Assembly: GCF_030817355.1 (NCBI RefSeq)
Contig: NZ_JAUSZH010000001.1
Span: 1,922,001 to 1,986,000 of the forward strand
Origin: Streptomyces sp. V1I1
GTDB taxonomy: Bacteria > Actinomycetota > Actinomycetes > Streptomycetales > Streptomycetaceae
Reading direction: 5' to 3'
DNA: 64,000 nt
Part shown: in pieces, positions 24,942-33,359 of the stretch
Numbering within the stretch: the first letter of the stretch is position 1
Layout of the letters: the number at the start of each line of letters is the position of its first letter
The notes under the pieces: generated by a model
What the model saw: only the letters and a program-made list of their open reading frames with translations
The model's database searches: none
Told to the model about the DNA's origin: nothing
Made by a program: the position numbers and the translations under genes

Positions 24942-25685
24942 CTACGCCTCGCGCTGCGCCGCCGACGCCGCCTTGCGTTCCTTCTCGGCGCGTTCCTCCG
25001 CCTCCATCTCCGCGAAGACGTCGATCGGCGCCGGCGCCTTTGCCAGGAAGACCCAGGTCAGGTACACCGCGAGGAGGAACGGCGGGATCTTCAGGGTGAC
25101 CAGGACCCAGCCGAGCTGCTCGGTGTCCGCCCACCAGTAGAGCGGGAAGAGGATCGCGCACTTCGCGAGCAGGATCAGGCCCCATGCCCAGCTCGCCTTC
25201 GCGTACGCCTTCTTCCGGCCCGGGTTACGCGTCCGCCAGGAGAGGTTCTCCTTGAAGACCGGGCCCAGGATCAGGCCGATCAGCGGGACGCCCGCGATCG
25301 TCGTCGCGATGTATGCCACCGCCAGGCCGAGCGTGTAGATCATGCCCGGCAGATAGAAGTCCTTGGCATTGCCCGTCATCATCGCGAAGACGACGCCGAA
25401 GGCCACACCGAAGACCCCGCTGAACGCGTGCTTGACGGTGTCCTTGCGGATCAGCCGGACCGCGACGAGCAGCAGCGAGAGCGCCAGGGCCGCGATGGCC
25501 GAGATGTGCAGGTCCTTGTTGATCGTGAAGATCGTGACGAACAGCAGTCCGGGAAGGACCGTCTCCACCATTCCGCGCACGCCGCCGAAGGCCTCGAACA
25601 GCGCTGCCTCCGTGACTGCTTTGGCGTCGCTGTCCTGCTGCTTCTGGTCGTTCGTCGTGGTGGTCGGCTTGTCGAGAGACGTCAC
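24942..25685 (-). CDS. DUF3159 membrane protein
   Basis: A 247-aa polytopic protein with about six hydrophobic helices, a polar N-terminus and a charged Glu/Lys/Ala tail. FEAFGGVRGMVETVLPG near 30-46 is typical of the DUF3159 family (Rv2693c-like, from memory). Function unknown. It starts 3 bases after the OB-fold gene ends, so the two are co-translated. The neighbourhood suggests a membrane role linked to ion homeostasis, but this is only context. Confidence 0.85.
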   Translation of the reverse strand: MTSLDKPTTTTNDQKQQDSDAKAVTEAALFEAFGGVRGMVETVLPGLLFVTIFTINKDLHISAIAALALSLLLVAVRLIRKDTVKHAFSGVFGVAFGVVFAMMTGNAKDFYLPGMIYTLGLAVAYIATTIAGVPLIGLILGPVFKENLSWRTRNPGRKKAYAKASWAWGLILLAKCAILFPLYWWADTEQLGWVLVTLKIPPFLLAVYLTWVFLAKAPAPIDVFAEMEAEERAEKERKAASAAQREA

Positions 25686-25688
25686 CGG

Positions 25689-26105
25689 CTACTCCTGTCC
25701 GAGCGGTCGGAGTTCGTATTTGGGGTTGAAAAGCACCCGGCGGCCGTGGCTCATCGAGATCCGGCCCGAGGCTATGAGCCTGCGGCCCGGTTCGATGCCC
25801 ACGATGGACCGGCGGCCGAGCCAGACGACGTCCAGCGGGGCCGTACCGTCGAAAAGCTCCGCTTCCAGCGCGGGCACCCCGGCCCGTGGACGCAGGGTGA
25901 CCGTGCGCAAGGTACCAGTCACCCGGACTATCTGGCGGTCGTTGCACTCGGCGATGCGGGTACACCCCGATGCCTCCGCGTCCTCCTGCAGTTCCTCGGA
26001 CTCAAGGTCCTGCTGGGACGTGGACAGCCGGTCGAGCATGCGGCGGAATCGGCCGGCGGGCTTCGCCGGCCTCTCGGCCTTCTCGGAACGGGGTACGGCA
26101 CTCAT
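25689..26105 (-). CDS. OB-fold nucleic-acid-binding domain protein
   Basis: A 138-aa protein. After a basic, disordered 45 residues, a single OB-fold strand pattern runs from about 55 (RQIVRVTGTLRTVTLRP) through LEAELFDGTAPLDVVWLGRR to RRLIASGRISMSHGRRV. Actinobacteria carry this gene next to DUF3159 (Rv2694c-like). The ATG at 26105 fits the conserved length; the ribosome site is weak. The partner nucleic acid is unknown. Confidence 0.82.
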   Translation of the reverse strand: MSAVPRSEKAERPAKPAGRFRRMLDRLSTSQQDLESEELQEDAEASGCTRIAECNDRQIVRVTGTLRTVTLRPRAGVPALEAELFDGTAPLDVVWLGRRSIVGIEPGRRLIASGRISMSHGRRVLFNPKYELRPLGQE

Positions 26106-26163
26106 ACAAGAAAGCGTACCGGCCGCCACAGACACCAGATCCGGCCGGTGATCCGATTCTGGA

Positions 26164-26847
26164 TCAGCGCTCGAAGCGGTATCCCATACCCGGCTCGGTG
26201 ACGAAGTGCTTGGGGTGTGAGGGGTCGCCCTCCAGCTTTCGCCGCAGCTGCGCCATGTAGACCCGCAGATAGTTGGTCTCGGTGCCGTAGGACGGGCCCC
26301 AGACCTCCTGGAGCAGCTGCTTCTGGCTGACCAGCCGACCGGTGTTGCGTACGAGGACCTCCAGCAGATGCCACTCGGTCGGGGTCAGCCGCACATCACG
26401 CCCGTCGCGGTGCACCTTCTTCGCCGCGAGATCGACTGTGAAGCCCTCCGTCTCGACGATCACGGCGTCGTCGTCCCCGCCGACGGGCTCCGCCCTGCGG
26501 ACCGCGGCGCGCAGCCGGGCGAGCAGTTCGTCCATGCCGAAAGGCTTGGTGACGTAGTCGTCGGCACCGGCGTCCAGCGCCTCGACCTTCTCGTCGGAGG
26601 TCTGGCGGGCGGAGAGGACCAGGATCGGGACGCGGGTCCAGCCGCGCAGGCCCTTGATCACCTCTACGCCGTCCATGTCGGGCAGACCGAGGTCGAGTAC
26701 GACGGCGTCGGGGTGGCGGACCGCAGCCAGCTGGAGCGCCGTCGCGCCGTCGGGGGCCGCGTCCACCTCGTACTTGCGCGCCTTCAAATTGATCACGAGG
26801 GCGCGTACGATCTGCGGCTCGTCGTCGACCACGAGCACCCGGGTCAT
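26164..26847 (-). CDS. kdpE: KdpE-type response regulator
   Basis: A 227-aa OmpR/PhoB-family regulator. Receiver: VLVVDDEPQI at 4-13, phospho-Asp in VVLDLGLPD near 52, switch Lys in DDYVTKPFG near 101. C-terminal winged helix: VHRDGRDVRLTPTEWHLLEVL near 140-160 and YLRVYMAQLRRKLE near 195. KdpE classically activates kdpFABC under K+ limitation. It is preceded by kdpD with a 79-base gap full of short tandem repeats. No kdpABC lies in the window, so targets are elsewhere or differ. Confidence 0.9.
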   Translation of the reverse strand: MTRVLVVDDEPQIVRALVINLKARKYEVDAAPDGATALQLAAVRHPDAVVLDLGLPDMDGVEVIKGLRGWTRVPILVLSARQTSDEKVEALDAGADDYVTKPFGMDELLARLRAAVRRAEPVGGDDDAVIVETEGFTVDLAAKKVHRDGRDVRLTPTEWHLLEVLVRNTGRLVSQKQLLQEVWGPSYGTETNYLRVYMAQLRRKLEGDPSHPKHFVTEPGMGYRFER

Positions 26848-26865
26848 TGCGGGCCTGCCTTTCTG

Positions 26866-26912
26866 CTCTGCACTGACATCTCTGCACTGACATCTCTGCT
26901 CTGCACTGCCAT
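26866..26912. repeat. 14-bp tandem repeats between kdpD and kdpE
   Basis: CTCTGCACTGACAT occurs at 26866-26879 and 26880-26893 with no gap. A third copy with one mismatch sits at 26899-26912 after a duplicated CTCTG. The array fills most of the 79-base gap just upstream of the kdpE start. Copy number could change by slippage and alter coupling of the two genes. Confidence 0.85.
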
Positions 26913-26926
26913 CGCTGGCGTCCCGG

Positions 26927-29470
26927 TCACGAGATGACCCGGGCGGGAAGTTCGGGGCTGACCGGAGCGGCTCGGGGTGCTGCCCTGAGGGTGAGGACCA
27001 TGGTCATGCCACCGCCGGGGGTGTCCTCCGCGGTGAGTGTGCCGCCCATGGCTTCGACGAAGCCGCGGGCGACCGCGAGACCGAGGCCCACACCGGCACC
27101 GCGTGGAGCGTCACCGTAGCGCTGGAAGGGCTCGAAAATCCGCTCTTTCTCGTCATCCGGGACACCGGGGCCGCGGTCTGCGACCCGCACCTCGACGCGG
27201 TCGCCGGGGGTGCTCGCGGAGACGGAGACGGGTGTGGCGTCGGGGCTGTACTTAACGGCGTTCTCGACGATGTTGGCGACGGAACGTTCCAGCAGTCCCC
27301 GGTCGACGGCCACCATGGGCAGCGTCTCGGGTATGTCGAGCTCGACACTCTCCGCGGGCACCGCGACGAGCGCCATCGGGACGACCTCGTCGAGATCGGT
27401 CACCCGGATGAGCGGGGCGACAGTGCCGGTCTGGAGGCGGGACATGTCGAGAAGGTTGCCGACGAGATGGTCGAGGCGGTCGGCGCCGTCCTCGATCCCT
27501 TCGAGCAGTTCCGCCTCGTCCTCGTCGGACCAGGCGACGTCGTCGGACCTGAGCGAGGAGACGGCTGCCTTGATCGCGGCCAGCGGGGTGCGCAGATCGT
27601 GGCTGACGGCTGCGAGCAGAGCCGTACGGATGCGATTGCCCTCGGCCAGCCTGCGGGCCTCCTCCGCCTCGCCGACCAGTCGCTGGCGGTCCAGTACGAC
27701 GGCGGCCTGGGCGGCGAAGGCGGCGAGCACCCGGCGGTCCTCGGCGGGCAGGACGCGGCCGGACAGGGCGAGCGCCATATGGTCGCCGACCGGCATGTCC
27801 ACGTCCGCGTCCTCGGGGCGCTGGACGGAGCTGGGGCCGACGCTGCCCGCGCAGGTCCACGGCTCGACGTCGCTCAGCCGCTCCAGCAGCGCCACGGACT
27901 CCATACCGAAGGTCTCGCGGACCCGCTCCAGCAGCGCGTCCAGGGTGGTCTCTCCCCGCAGCACGCTGCCGGCCAGGAAGGACAGGATCTCGGACTCGGC
28001 ACGCAGCCGGGCCGCCTGATGGGTGCGGCGGGCCGCAAGGTCCACCACGGAGGCCACAGCCACGGCCACCGCGAAGAAGATCACGATGGCGACGATGTTC
28101 TTCGGGTCCGAGATGGTCAGGGTGTGGGTTGGCGGCGTGAAGTAGTAGTTCAGCAGCAGCGAGCCGACGGCGGCCGAGGCGAGCGCCGGCAGCAGTCCGC
28201 CGAGCAGCGCTGACGCCACGGTCAGGAAGAGGAAGAGCAGGACGTCGTTGGCGAGCCCCAGGCTGTCGTCGAGGCTGGTCAGTATCAGCGAGAGCAGTAC
28301 GGGACCGGCGACGCCGACGAGCCAGCCCGCGACGATCCGGGACCGGCCGAGCCGGGCGCCACGGGCCACCGGCAGTCCCCGGCCCTTGCCCGCCTCGTCG
28401 TGCGTGACGATGTGTACGTCGAGGTCGGGGCCGGATTCGCGGGCGACCGTCGCGCTGACGCCGGGGCCGAACATGTACTGCCAGGTCGGGCGGCGGCTGG
28501 CACCGAGCACGATCTGGGTGGCGTTGACTCCGCGGGCGAACTCCAGGAGCGCGGACGGGACGTCGTCGCCGATGACGTGGCGGAAGGTGCCGCCGAGGTC
28601 CTCGACGAGGGTCCGCTGGACGGCCAGTTCCTTGGGCGAGGCCGAGGTCAGCCCGTCACTGCGGGCGATGTAGACGGCCAGCACCTCGCCGCCGGCGCCC
28701 TTCTCCGCGAGCCGGGCGGCGCGCCGGATGAGGGTGCGGCCCTCGGGGCCGCCGGTGAGGCCGACGACGATGCGCTCACGCGCCTGCCAGGTGGAGCGGA
28801 TGTTGTGCTCGCCGCGGTACTGCTGGAGGTATTCGTCGACCCGGTCCGCGACCCAGAGCAGGGCCAACTCCCGCAGCGCTGTGAGGTTTCCGGGACGGAA
28901 GTAGTTGGAGAGGGCCGCGTCGACCTTGTCCGACGTGTAGATGTTGCCGTGGGCCATGCGACGGCGCAGCGCCTGTGGCGACATGTCGACCAGTTCGAGC
29001 TGGTCCGCCCGGCGGACGACCTCGTCCGGGACGGTCTCCCTTTGTCGTACGCCCGTGATCGACTCGACGACGTCACCCAGGGACTCGAAGTGCTGGATGT
29101 TGACCGTCGATATGACGTCGATGCCCGCCGCGAGCAGCTCCTCGACGTCCTGCCAGCGCTTGGCGTTACGGGAGCCCGGCACATTCGTGTGAGCCAGTTC
29201 GTCCACGAGCGCGACGGCCGGACGGCGCTCGAGAACCGCGTCGACGTCCATCTCGGTGAAGACCGTGCCGCGGTACTCGATCTCGCGGCGCTGGATCTGC
29301 TCCAGGCCGTGCAGCATCACCTCGGTGCGCGCTCGTCCGTGGTGCTCGACGAAGGCGACCACGCAGTCGGTGCCACGCTCCACACGGCGATGCGCCTCGG
29401 ACAGCATGGCGTATGTCTTGCCGACGCCCGGTGCCGAGCCGAGATAGACCCGTAGCTTGCCGCGTCCCAT
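26927..29470 (-). CDS. kdpD: KdpD-type osmosensitive K+ sensor histidine kinase
   Basis: An 847-aa kinase with full KdpD architecture: N-terminal KdpD domain with Walker A GSAPGVGKT at 12-20 and DELAHTNVPGS near 95; a universal stress domain (220-360, IVVGLTGGPEGRTLIRRA); four membrane segments (about 385-480); GAF-like region; DHp with phospho-His in SHDLRTPLAAIKAAV near 625; and a HATPase (NIVENAVKYS, DRGPGVPDDE, GVGLGLAVARGF). ATG 29470 is chosen because homology starts there; an in-frame GTG at 29500 is possible. It should phosphorylate KdpE. In other bacteria the universal-stress and N-terminal parts sense K+ and bind c-di-AMP or PII-like partners. Confidence 0.92.
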   Translation of the reverse strand: MGRGKLRVYLGSAPGVGKTYAMLSEAHRRVERGTDCVVAFVEHHGRARTEVMLHGLEQIQRREIEYRGTVFTEMDVDAVLERRPAVALVDELAHTNVPGSRNAKRWQDVEELLAAGIDVISTVNIQHFESLGDVVESITGVRQRETVPDEVVRRADQLELVDMSPQALRRRMAHGNIYTSDKVDAALSNYFRPGNLTALRELALLWVADRVDEYLQQYRGEHNIRSTWQARERIVVGLTGGPEGRTLIRRAARLAEKGAGGEVLAVYIARSDGLTSASPKELAVQRTLVEDLGGTFRHVIGDDVPSALLEFARGVNATQIVLGASRRPTWQYMFGPGVSATVARESGPDLDVHIVTHDEAGKGRGLPVARGARLGRSRIVAGWLVGVAGPVLLSLILTSLDDSLGLANDVLLFLFLTVASALLGGLLPALASAAVGSLLLNYYFTPPTHTLTISDPKNIVAIVIFFAVAVAVASVVDLAARRTHQAARLRAESEILSFLAGSVLRGETTLDALLERVRETFGMESVALLERLSDVEPWTCAGSVGPSSVQRPEDADVDMPVGDHMALALSGRVLPAEDRRVLAAFAAQAAVVLDRQRLVGEAEEARRLAEGNRIRTALLAAVSHDLRTPLAAIKAAVSSLRSDDVAWSDEDEAELLEGIEDGADRLDHLVGNLLDMSRLQTGTVAPLIRVTDLDEVVPMALVAVPAESVELDIPETLPMVAVDRGLLERSVANIVENAVKYSPDATPVSVSASTPGDRVEVRVADRGPGVPDDEKERIFEPFQRYGDAPRGAGVGLGLAVARGFVEAMGGTLTAEDTPGGGMTMVLTLRAAPRAAPVSPELPARVIS

Positions 29471-29612
29471 GGCCCCATTGTCTTTCAGACAGCTGTTCAC
29501 ACTGCCTCGACCCTACGGCCAGAGTTTCCGACATTCCGGGCATGAGGAAGGCCTCAGCTGCGCATTTGACGCGATTCTGATGCAGCCCGTTCCCGCCGGG
29601 GCCGGACAGACC

Positions 29613-29648
29613 GGTGGGCCGCACTCCCGTGAAGGAGCGCGGCCCACC
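29613..29648 (-). terminator. terminator after DUF3710 gene
   Basis: GGTGGGCCGC (29613-29622) pairs with GCGGCCCACC (29639-29648), extended inward by CTCC/GGAG after one mismatch. It lies 26 bases past the DUF3710 stop. Confidence 0.75.
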
Positions 29649-29674
29649 GGCCCGGTCGATTTCCGCCCGAGGTG

Positions 29675-30469
29675 TCAGCGCACCTCGGTGATCTCGGGGC
29701 CGCGCTGCAGCTGCCCCATGCCGCCGGAGAAGCGGGAGCTCCCCTGCTCCTCCTGCTGAACGCCCTCGGGCACCATCTGCGCATCGTCCGGCAGCTTGAG
29801 GACGATCGGGTCGCGCGGCGCCATCGGCCCGTCGCCCCGTACGACGACGGTGTCCCGGAAGATCTGCTCGAGCAGCCCGGCGGCCGCCGGCTGCACGGCG
29901 CCCTGCCCGGAGATCACTCCGCGCAGGAACCAGCGCGGCCCGTCGACGCCGACGAAGCGCACCAGCTGCACACCGCCCGTGCCGTCCGGCAGCTGTACCG
30001 GGACCTGGGCCCGCAGCTCCCAGCCGAGCGGCCCCTCGACCTCGTCGATGATGCCGCCCTGCTGCGTGATGCCGGAGGCGATCTCCTCGCGGACCTCGCC
30101 CCAGATGCCTTCCTTCTTGGGCGCCGCGAAGGCCTGCAGCTGTACGGCGCTGTCGCGCAGCACGACGGTGGCGGCGACGATCGCGTCACCCGCGACCTCG
30201 ACGCGCAGCTCCATTCCCTCGACTCCGGGCACGAAGAGTCCGCCCAGATCGACCCGGCCCTCGCCGGGCTTGGATACCTCGGAGACGTCCCAGGGGCCGT
30301 CGGGCCGGGGCGCCGGCGGAAGGTTCGTCCGGCGGGGCGTCCCCTCCTCGGCAGACTCGGCTGCCTCGTCGGAGTACCGAGCGTCACGCTCGTCGACGAC
30401 CTGCTCGGCCTCGCCCGCTGCGTCCGCCGCGTCCCTGGCGGAACCACTCTTCTTGCGACGTCCGAACAC
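29675..30469 (-). CDS. DUF3710 protein
   Basis: A 264-aa soluble protein: basic start MFGRRKKSGSA, an acidic disordered region to about 50, then a conserved core (GPWDVSEVSKPGEGRVDLGG near 59; GVDGPRWFLRGVISGQGA near 182) and a Gln/Gly-rich tail. The family is strongly conserved beside dut in actinobacteria (Rv2696c-like). Function unknown. GTG 30469 is chosen since GGAAGGACA precedes it, inside the end of dut; the dut stop is one base away, so translation is coupled. Confidence 0.87.
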   Translation of the reverse strand: MFGRRKKSGSARDAADAAGEAEQVVDERDARYSDEAAESAEEGTPRRTNLPPAPRPDGPWDVSEVSKPGEGRVDLGGLFVPGVEGMELRVEVAGDAIVAATVVLRDSAVQLQAFAAPKKEGIWGEVREEIASGITQQGGIIDEVEGPLGWELRAQVPVQLPDGTGGVQLVRFVGVDGPRWFLRGVISGQGAVQPAAAGLLEQIFRDTVVVRGDGPMAPRDPIVLKLPDDAQMVPEGVQQEEQGSSRFSGGMGQLQRGPEITEVR

Positions 30470-30470
30470 G

Positions 30471-30983
30471 TCACTGTCCTTCCCGGTCGGATACGACCGA
30501 AGCGTATCGATTCCCACCCGTTGAGCCGTCCACGGCGGCATGACCGCCGGTGGACCCGAAGCCCCCCTCGGCCCGCGCCGAGCCGGGAAGCTCCGCCACC
30601 TCGTGGAAGCGCACCTTCTCGACCTGCTGGACGACCAGTTGGGCAATCCGGTCGAACCGATCGAACCGCACGGTCTCGCGCGGATCGAGATTGACCACGA
30701 TCACCTTGATCTCCCCACGGTACCCGGCATCCACCGTCCCCGGGGCATTCACGAGGGCTACTCCGCAGCGGGCGGCCAGACCGGACCGAGGGTGCACGAA
30801 GGCCGCGTACCCATCGGGGAGGGCGACCGACACCCCGGTGGGCAGCACGGCCCGTTCACCCGGGGCGAGTTCGACCGCCTCGGTGGTCACGAGATCGGCG
30901 CCGGCGTCGCCGGGGTGTGCGTACGCCGGGAGCGGCACCTCGGGGTCCACACGACGGATCAGCACATCGACAGGGTTGCGCAT
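30471..30983 (-). CDS. dut: dUTP diphosphatase (dUTPase)
   Basis: A 170-aa trimeric-type dUTPase that converts dUTP to dUMP and keeps uracil out of DNA. Five motifs in order: PGDAGADLVT near 24, PRSGLAAR near 65, GTVDAGYRGEIKVIVVN near 82, DRIAQLVVQQV near 112, and the C-terminal P-loop-like GGFGSTGGH near 139. The ATG overlaps the stop of the thioesterase gene (TGATG), and DUF3710 follows at once, so all three are one operon. The tail after motif five is about 20 residues longer than minimal dUTPases. Confidence 0.96.
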   Translation of the reverse strand: MRNPVDVLIRRVDPEVPLPAYAHPGDAGADLVTTEAVELAPGERAVLPTGVSVALPDGYAAFVHPRSGLAARCGVALVNAPGTVDAGYRGEIKVIVVNLDPRETVRFDRFDRIAQLVVQQVEKVRFHEVAELPGSARAEGGFGSTGGHAAVDGSTGGNRYASVVSDREGQ

Positions 30984-31546
30984 CAGGGGTTCACCTCGAA
31001 GGCGCGGGCGCGCCTGATCTGGTCGGGGTCGGCCATGGCCGCCTGGATCTCCTCCGGGCGGCCGTTGTCGATGAAGTGGTCGACCTTGACCTCGACGAAG
31101 AGGGCGTCGGCACGGACGGCGACGGGTCCGTCGGGGCCGCCGATCCGGCCGACGGCGGTGGAGAAGATCTTGCGTCCGGCGACCGCGGTCACCTCGGCCT
31201 GGAGGTGCAGCACGGTGTCCACGGGCACCGGGCGTACGAAGTCGGTCTCGAGCCGGCCGGTGACCGCGATGGTCCGCAGCAGCCAGTTCAGCGAGCCGAG
31301 CGTCTCGTCCAGGGCCGAGGCGAGTACGCCGCCGTGCGCGAGGCCGGGCGCGCCCTGGTGCGCTGGCTTGACGGTGAACTCGGCGGTGACGCGTACACCC
31401 TCGCCGGCCCGCGCCTGAAGGTGCAGTCCCTGCGGCTGAGCCTCGCCGCAGCCGAAACAGTGCTCGTAGTGCGCGCCGAGGAGCTCACCGGGCGCCGGGG
31501 CTTCGGGGTGCCTCACTGGCGGTATGGCGTCGGCCGGAGGGGTCAT
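30983..31546 (-). CDS. PaaI-type hotdog thioesterase
   Basis: About 187 aa, single hotdog domain. A Cys pair in HYEHCFGCGE near 28 is followed by HQGAPGLAHGGVLASALDETLG near 64-85, the PaaI signature with catalytic Gly-His region and acidic residue. Expected to hydrolyse an acyl-CoA; substrate unknown. The start is uncertain: ATG 31546 is used, but a GTG at 31603 in the same frame is possible and neither has a good ribosome site. It is first in the operon with dut and DUF3710, and divergent from the DUF3093 gene. Confidence 0.82.
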   Translation of the reverse strand: MTPPADAIPPVRHPEAPAPGELLGAHYEHCFGCGEAQPQGLHLQARAGEGVRVTAEFTVKPAHQGAPGLAHGGVLASALDETLGSLNWLLRTIAVTGRLETDFVRPVPVDTVLHLQAEVTAVAGRKIFSTAVGRIGGPDGPVAVRADALFVEVKVDHFIDNGRPEEIQAAMADPDQIRRARAFEVNP

Positions 31547-31661
31547 AGCCGCGGCCCGGCCCGAGGATCCGGGGGTCGCCCCCCGGGATTTCGCAGTGCT
31601 CACAGGCGCAGACCTTACCCGCGCGGCTACCCGCGGGCCGCACCGTGCCAAGCTTGGTTTC

Positions 31662-32120
31662 ATGCAGCCTTCCGTCCCGCACTACGAAGAACGTCTGACC
31701 GCACCCCGTTCGTGGTGGGTCATCACCGCCCTCGTGGGCGTCGCGGGCGGCCTGCTGATGCTGCCGCTGGGGACGCTGCCGATGCTCGGCGGCCTGATCG
31801 GCGCGGCAGCGATGGCGGCGGTCGTGGTCAGTTCGTACGGCTCGGTACGCATCCGCGTGGTGGCGGACTCACTGGTCGCGGGCGACGCCCGGATCCCGCT
31901 GACGGCGCTCGGCGAGGCCGAGGTGCTGGACGCGGACGAGGCGCGCGCCTGGCGCTCGTACAAGGCGGATCCCCGGGCCTTCATGCTGCTGCGCAGCTAT
32001 GTCCCGACGGCCCTGCGGATCGAGATCACGGATCCGGCCGACCCGACGCCGTACGTCTATCTCTCGACCCGGAAACCGAAGGCGCTGGCCGCCGCCCTGA
32101 CGGCGGTGCCCACGGCCTGA
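31662..32120 (+). CDS. DUF3093 membrane protein
   Basis: A 152-aa protein with two adjacent N-terminal membrane helices (about residues 19-60) and a cytosolic beta-rich PH-like domain (VRIRVVADSLVAGDARIPL near 63; DPRAFMLLRSYVPTALRIEI near 105). A member of the DUF3093 family found beside dut in actinobacteria (Rv2698-like). Function unknown. It is convergent with the next gene, whose stop is 12 bases away. Confidence 0.87.
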   Translation: MQPSVPHYEERLTAPRSWWVITALVGVAGGLLMLPLGTLPMLGGLIGAAAMAAVVVSSYGSVRIRVVADSLVAGDARIPLTALGEAEVLDADEARAWRSYKADPRAFMLLRSYVPTALRIEITDPADPTPYVYLSTRKPKALAAALTAVPTA

Positions 32121-32132
32121 CGGCCCGGGGCG

Positions 32133-33050
32133 TCAGCGGCCCAGTTCGCGGGGGCCCTGACGCGTCTCCAGCGGATCCTTGGGCTGCTCCAGCGGCGGGA
32201 GTGGCGGCAGCGCGTCCCAGGGGACCTGCTTGCTGCGCAGGTCCTTGCGGATGCGCTCCGCGAGCTTCTTGGTGTCCCTGCGGTTCAGCACGGCTCCGAC
32301 GGCCGCGCCGACCATGAACGGCATCAGGTTCGGCAGATTACGGACCATGCGCTTCATGATCTGCTGCCGCAGCTCGCGCTTGAAACGGCCGCCGAGTGCG
32401 GCATTCACCGAGGACGGCTTGGTCACGTCGATCCCGCGCTCCTCCGTCCAGGAGGTCAGATAGGCGGCGCTGCGCTCCGTGAGGGTGCCCGGCGGCCTGA
32501 TGCCATAGACCTCGTGGAGCTCGGCGATGAGCTTGAGCTCGATCGCGGCGACGCCGATGATCTCCGCGGCCAGCTCGGCCGGCATCGCCGGCGGTACAGG
32601 CATCATCGCGGCCGCGCCGATACCCGCGCCGACCGTGGATGTGCCGTTGGCCGCGCCCGCGACCAGCTTGTCCGCAAGCTGCTCGGGAGCGAGGCCGGGG
32701 AACTGCTTGCGCAGCGTCGCGAGATCGCGCACCGGCACGCGCGGTGCGTTCTCGATGATCCGGTCGGCGATGTACGTGAGCCCCGCTCTGGCGCTCTCGC
32801 CACCCTTCCGGACGCTGTGCCTTACGGCGGCCAGGCGTGGAGCCCTGCTCGGGGACCCCGCCTGACCGGCTGCTTCGAGCGAGGCCGGCAGGCCCCGCCC
32901 GTCGTCGTCTGCTGCGCCGTGGGGCAGCAAGGCGGCCGAGTGCTCGGCAGACGCCTTGGCGTCGTGTGCCGGGCCCGTACCGCCCTGATGCGCCTCCGGC
33001 GGCTTGTGACGCCGAAGGCGCCGCTTCCTGGACGGTGTATCGCCTGCCAC
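32133..33050 (-). CDS. conserved hypothetical protein, hydrophobic Gly/Ala core
   Basis: A 305-aa protein I cannot name with confidence. The first 80 residues are basic and disordered. The middle holds a Gly/Ala-rich amphipathic stretch (GAANGTSTVGAGIGAAAM near 135, MPAELAAEIIGVAAIELKLI near 155) and a later LMPFMVGAAVGAVLNRRD near 245, reminiscent of EcsC-like or membrane-inserting proteins. It starts at GTG 33050, where GAGGTCC overlaps the stop of the DUF4193 gene, so the two are co-translated. Confidence 0.75.
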   Translation of the reverse strand: MAGDTPSRKRRLRRHKPPEAHQGGTGPAHDAKASAEHSAALLPHGAADDDGRGLPASLEAAGQAGSPSRAPRLAAVRHSVRKGGESARAGLTYIADRIIENAPRVPVRDLATLRKQFPGLAPEQLADKLVAGAANGTSTVGAGIGAAAMMPVPPAMPAELAAEIIGVAAIELKLIAELHEVYGIRPPGTLTERSAAYLTSWTEERGIDVTKPSSVNAALGGRFKRELRQQIMKRMVRNLPNLMPFMVGAAVGAVLNRRDTKKLAERIRKDLRSKQVPWDALPPLPPLEQPKDPLETRQGPRELGR

Positions 33051-33062
33051 GGCCGCCGGACC

Positions 33063-33359
33063 TCAGTCGCAGTCGCGGCAGATCGGCTGACCGTTCTTCT
33101 CTCGGGCCAGCTGGCTGCGGTGGTGCACCAGGAAGCAGCTCATGCAGGTGAACTCGTCAGCCTGCCGGGGCAGCACGCGAACGGACAGTTCCTCGTTGGA
33201 AAGGTCCGCTCCGGGCAGCTCCAGGCCTTCGGCCTGCTCGAATTCGTCGACGTCGACGGACGACGTCGTCTTGTCGTTCCGGCGAGCCTTCAGTTCCTCA
33301 AGGCTGTCCGAATCGACGTCGTCGTCGGTCTTGCGTGGGGTGTCGTAGTCCGTTGCCAT
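33063..33359 (-). CDS. DUF4193 zinc-ribbon protein
   Basis: A 98-aa protein with an acidic disordered N-terminal half and a C-terminal zinc ribbon, FTCMSCFLVHH followed by PICRDCD. It is very well conserved in actinobacteria (Rv2699c-like) but of unknown function. ATG 33359 has GAGGGGGAGA ahead of it. Upstream is a 393-base gap before cutS. Confidence 0.9.
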   Translation of the reverse strand: MATDYDTPRKTDDDVDSDSLEELKARRNDKTTSSVDVDEFEQAEGLELPGADLSNEELSVRVLPRQADEFTCMSCFLVHHRSQLAREKNGQPICRDCD

